Shown here: positions 62,343 through 64,000 of the stretch, in pieces
How positions within the stretch are numbered: position 1 is the stretch's first letter
Layout of the letters: the number at the start of each line of letters is the position of its first letter
Assembly: GCF_010091925.1 (NCBI RefSeq)
Contig: NZ_WVID01000016.1
Location: 1-64,000, forward strand
Length of the DNA stretch: 64,000 bases
Direction of reading: 5' to 3'
From: Nostoc sp. B(2019)
Lineage (GTDB): Bacteria; Cyanobacteriota; Cyanobacteriia; Cyanobacteriales; Nostocaceae
Notes under the pieces: generated by a model
What the model was told of the DNA's origin: nothing
Seen by the model: only the letters and a program-made list of their open reading frames with translations
Databases searched by the model: none
Position numbers and translations under genes: made by a program

Positions 62343-63623
62343 ATGAAAGTTAAATTACTATCGGCACTAAATGATACAAATGTTGATGTAGCTCAAGCGA
62401 GTAGCCAGCGTCAACTGGCAATTTCGATTTCGGCGATTGCTGGTGAACTTGACCAAAATTTGCCACTCAACCTTTGCTTAATTCTGGATAAAAGTGGTTC
62501 CATGCATGGGCAACCAATTAAAACTGTAATCCAGGCAGTAGAAGGATTAATAGATCGGTTGAAAATTGGCGATCGCATCACAGTTGTCGCTTTTGCTGGT
62601 TCTACTGAAGTCATTATCCCTAACCAAATTGTTCTAGATCCCGAAGACATCAAATCTCAAATAAAAAGCAAACTGAGTGCTAGCGGTGGCACGGTAATTG
62701 CTGATGGTTTGGCATTGGGAATCACAGAAATGATGAAGGGTACAAAGGGAAATGTTTCTCAGGCATTTATCCTAACTGATGGTCATGGTGAAAGCAGTTT
62801 GCGGATTTGGAAATGGGAGATTGGGGGGGATGATCACAAGCGTTGCCTGGAACTTGCCCAAAAAGCTGCTAAGCTCAACCTCACTATCAACACTCTGGGA
62901 TTTGGCAATAGCTGGAATCAGGATTTATTAGAAAAAATCGCCGATGTAAGTGGTGGTACTTTAGCCCACATTGAGCGTCCTGAACAAGCAGTTGAGCAGT
63001 TTAGCCGTTTATTTAAACGCATTCAGTCTGTTGGGCTAACCAATGCCTACCTGTTACTGTCTTTAGTGCCCAATGTCCGACTAGCAGAACTCAAACCCAT
63101 AGCTCAAGTTGCTCCAGATACAATTGAGTTACCAGTGCAACAAGAAGCTGATGGAGGCTTTGCGGTGCGCTTGGGAGATTTGATGAAGGATATGAAACGG
63201 GTAGTTTTGGCTAATATTTATCTGGGACAGTTACCAGAAGGTAAACAGGTAATTGGGCATCTTCAAATTCGCTATGATGACCCAGCAGAGAACAAACAAG
63301 GCATACTTTCCCCGATTATGCCAGTGTATGCGAATGTGGTTCGGGTTTACCAGCCTGCTACCGATTCCCAAGTGCAACAGTCTATTTTGACATTAGCCAA
63401 GTATCGGCAAACCCAGCTAGCCGAGGCCAAATTACAACAAGGCGATCGCAACGGCGCTGCAACACTACTGCAAACGGCTGCCAAAACCGCTCTCCAAATA
63501 GGAGATACAAGCGCAGCCACAGTATTGCAAACTTCTGCCACTCGCCTGCAAGCTGGTGAAGAACTTTCGGAAAGCGATCGCAAAAAAACTAGAATTGTAT
63601 CAAAAACCGTTTTACAAAAATAA
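62343..63623 (+). CDS. VWA-domain protein (tandem copy 2)
   Basis: A 426-residue paralogue of the preceding protein with the same order of domains. MIDAS reads Asp49-x-Ser51-x-Ser53 (LILDKSGSMHG), and many stretches match the first copy word for word, for example APDTIELP, RLGDLMKD and LANIYLGQLP. About eight residues are inserted in the GHGESSLRIWKWEIGG loop. Its ATG follows the first copy's TAA with no gap, so the two are translated from one message. The pair probably arose by a local duplication. Function unknown. Confidence 0.92.
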   Translation: MKVKLLSALNDTNVDVAQASSQRQLAISISAIAGELDQNLPLNLCLILDKSGSMHGQPIKTVIQAVEGLIDRLKIGDRITVVAFAGSTEVIIPNQIVLDPEDIKSQIKSKLSASGGTVIADGLALGITEMMKGTKGNVSQAFILTDGHGESSLRIWKWEIGGDDHKRCLELAQKAAKLNLTINTLGFGNSWNQDLLEKIADVSGGTLAHIERPEQAVEQFSRLFKRIQSVGLTNAYLLLSLVPNVRLAELKPIAQVAPDTIELPVQQEADGGFAVRLGDLMKDMKRVVLANIYLGQLPEGKQVIGHLQIRYDDPAENKQGILSPIMPVYANVVRVYQPATDSQVQQSILTLAKYRQTQLAEAKLQQGDRNGAATLLQTAAKTALQIGDTSAATVLQTSATRLQAGEELSESDRKKTRIVSKTVLQK

Positions 63624-63639
63624 AAGCAGAAAGCCCATG

Positions 63640-63720
63640 AGGGACAGTCGCAAAGCGACGAGTCCCGTCCTTCAAGTATGGGGACGCGAATAATGCGGGA
63701 GGCAAAGCCACACCGCATTT
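63640..63720. repeat. Two hairpins between the VWA gene and the RHH gene
   Basis: Two imperfect hairpins are visible: gggacagtcgcaaagcgacg with gagtccc (63643-63666), and aatgcgggaggcaaagccac with accgcatt (63690-63717). They may be the terminators of the VWA pair, dispersed repeats, or part of the left end of the element carrying tnpB. Confidence 0.6.
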
Positions 63721-63743
63721 TCGCTCATGAATGCGTTGCACCT

Positions 63744-63890
63744 TTAGGTGCAGTCAAGTTTTATGCTATCTATCCATTCCTCAATAAGAGAAGTTATAGT
63801 TCTTTCTTTCTGTGCTGCATATAAATACAGCTTATTTCTTCTCTTGTCTGATATCCGAATTGTTAATGTCTTTGTTTTCATAAAGCACAT
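63744..63890 (-). CDS. Small ribbon-helix-helix-like protein, divergent from tnpB
   Basis: This short frame encodes 48 residues from ATG 63890, or 45 from ATG 63881 (MKTKTLTIRISDKRRNKLYL...). The beta strand TLTIRIS followed by helices (DKRRNKLYLYAAQ and ERTITSLIEEWI) is typical of CopG/Arc ribbon-helix-helix DNA-binding proteins. It points away from the tnpB start 53 bases away, so it is probably part of the same mobile element and may bind the shared promoter region. Confidence 0.7.
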   Translation of the reverse strand: MCFMKTKTLTIRISDKRRNKLYLYAAQKERTITSLIEEWIDSIKLDCT

Positions 63891-63943
63891 ACATAATTAG
63901 TGCATTTATGTTAGCATAAAACTATCGTTAACAGGTCGAGACG

Positions 63944-64000
63944 ATGTTAGTTTTAGAAGCTAAGTTAAAAGGTAAGCAAAGTCAGTACAACTCAATAGAT
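63944..64000 (+). CDS. tnpB: TnpB, N-terminal fragment cut by window edge
   Basis: Nineteen codons run open to the end of the window: MLVLEAKLKGKQSQYNSID. This matches the common TnpB start (a LEAKLKG-type strand followed by Q-x-Q-Y). TnpB is an RNA-guided nuclease of IS200/IS605- and IS607-type elements. Only the beginning is visible, so catalytic residues and completeness are unknown. Confidence 0.8.
   Translation, partial: MLVLEAKLKGKQSQYNSID

Noticed and set aside
63347-63718. 123-codon minus-strand frame at the end of the second VWA gene
   Set aside because: It is antisense to the conserved end of both VWA paralogues; a matching shadow exists in the first copy.

Overview
The window comes from a filamentous, heterocyst-forming cyanobacterium of the Nostoc/Anabaena type. 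The grounds are the very frequent HIP1 octamer (gcgatcgc), many cyanobacterial gene families (PATAN-REC regulator, rbp-rpsU pair, clpR-clpP3 operon, HepC/HepA), dense small dispersed repeats between and inside genes, and a 27-kb cluster that matches in gene content the heterocyst envelope polysaccharide (HEP) island known from Anabaena sp. PCC 7120.

Layout. 1-1730: a 21-bp tandem repeat, then a leftward cobalamin unit (cobK and a DUF1636 gene) behind a cobalamin riboswitch. 1930-13000: mixed housekeeping and accessory genes. These are a polar amino-acid ABC transporter (ATPase diverging from a fused binding-protein/permease), a toxin-antitoxin pair whose RelE/ParE-type toxin is split by a 206-bp MITE, a nuclease lipoprotein, a ferritin-like protein, small unknown proteins, a thioesterase, a TrmH/SpoU methyltransferase, tRNA-Leu(CAG) and a YCII protein. 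13086-17225: pheT and a PATAN-REC regulator. 17899-21717: a three-gene phospho-signalling unit (TerY-type VWA protein, PP2C phosphatase, protein kinase fused to TPRs), resembling a TerY-P triad. 22034-48729: the HEP-type polysaccharide cluster, all on the plus strand. It holds CDP-glucose formation, sugar modification (epimerase, C-methyltransferase, 3,5-epimerase, oxidoreductases), a Wzc/Wzz-like protein, hepC, hepA, eight or nine glycosyltransferases and a Wzy/ligase-like membrane protein. 48914-52283: a leftward two-gene NRPS locus (DUF6875-like protein plus a one-module A-T-TE synthetase). 53179-56069: a stand-alone ODP/metallo-beta-lactamase-fold protein, and a LysR regulator diverging from an aspartoacylase. 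57124-60847: RNA-binding protein, rpsU, a DnaJ-domain protein, clpP3 and clpR. 61086-63623: two tandem paralogous VWA proteins. 63744-64000: a small ribbon-helix-helix-like gene diverging from the first codons of a TnpB gene cut by the window edge.

How the genes work together. The polysaccharide cluster contains precursor synthesis, a priming glycosyltransferase (HepC), chain assembly, polymerisation/length control and export (HepA), consistent with one dedicated envelope polysaccharide. The kinase, phosphatase and VWA protein probably form one regulatory module. ClpR (nucleophile lost) and ClpP3 probably form one mixed-ring protease.

The most notable signals are: the MITE splitting a toxin gene with a 10-bp target duplication and exact frame reconstruction; a 24-bp small dispersed repeat inserted in frame into a binding-protein gene, with a second copy 4 kb away; the minimal A-T-TE synthetase with its DUF6875 partner, which may be an undescribed small biosynthetic system; and the possibility that the HEP-type polymer contains a C-methyl branched sugar.
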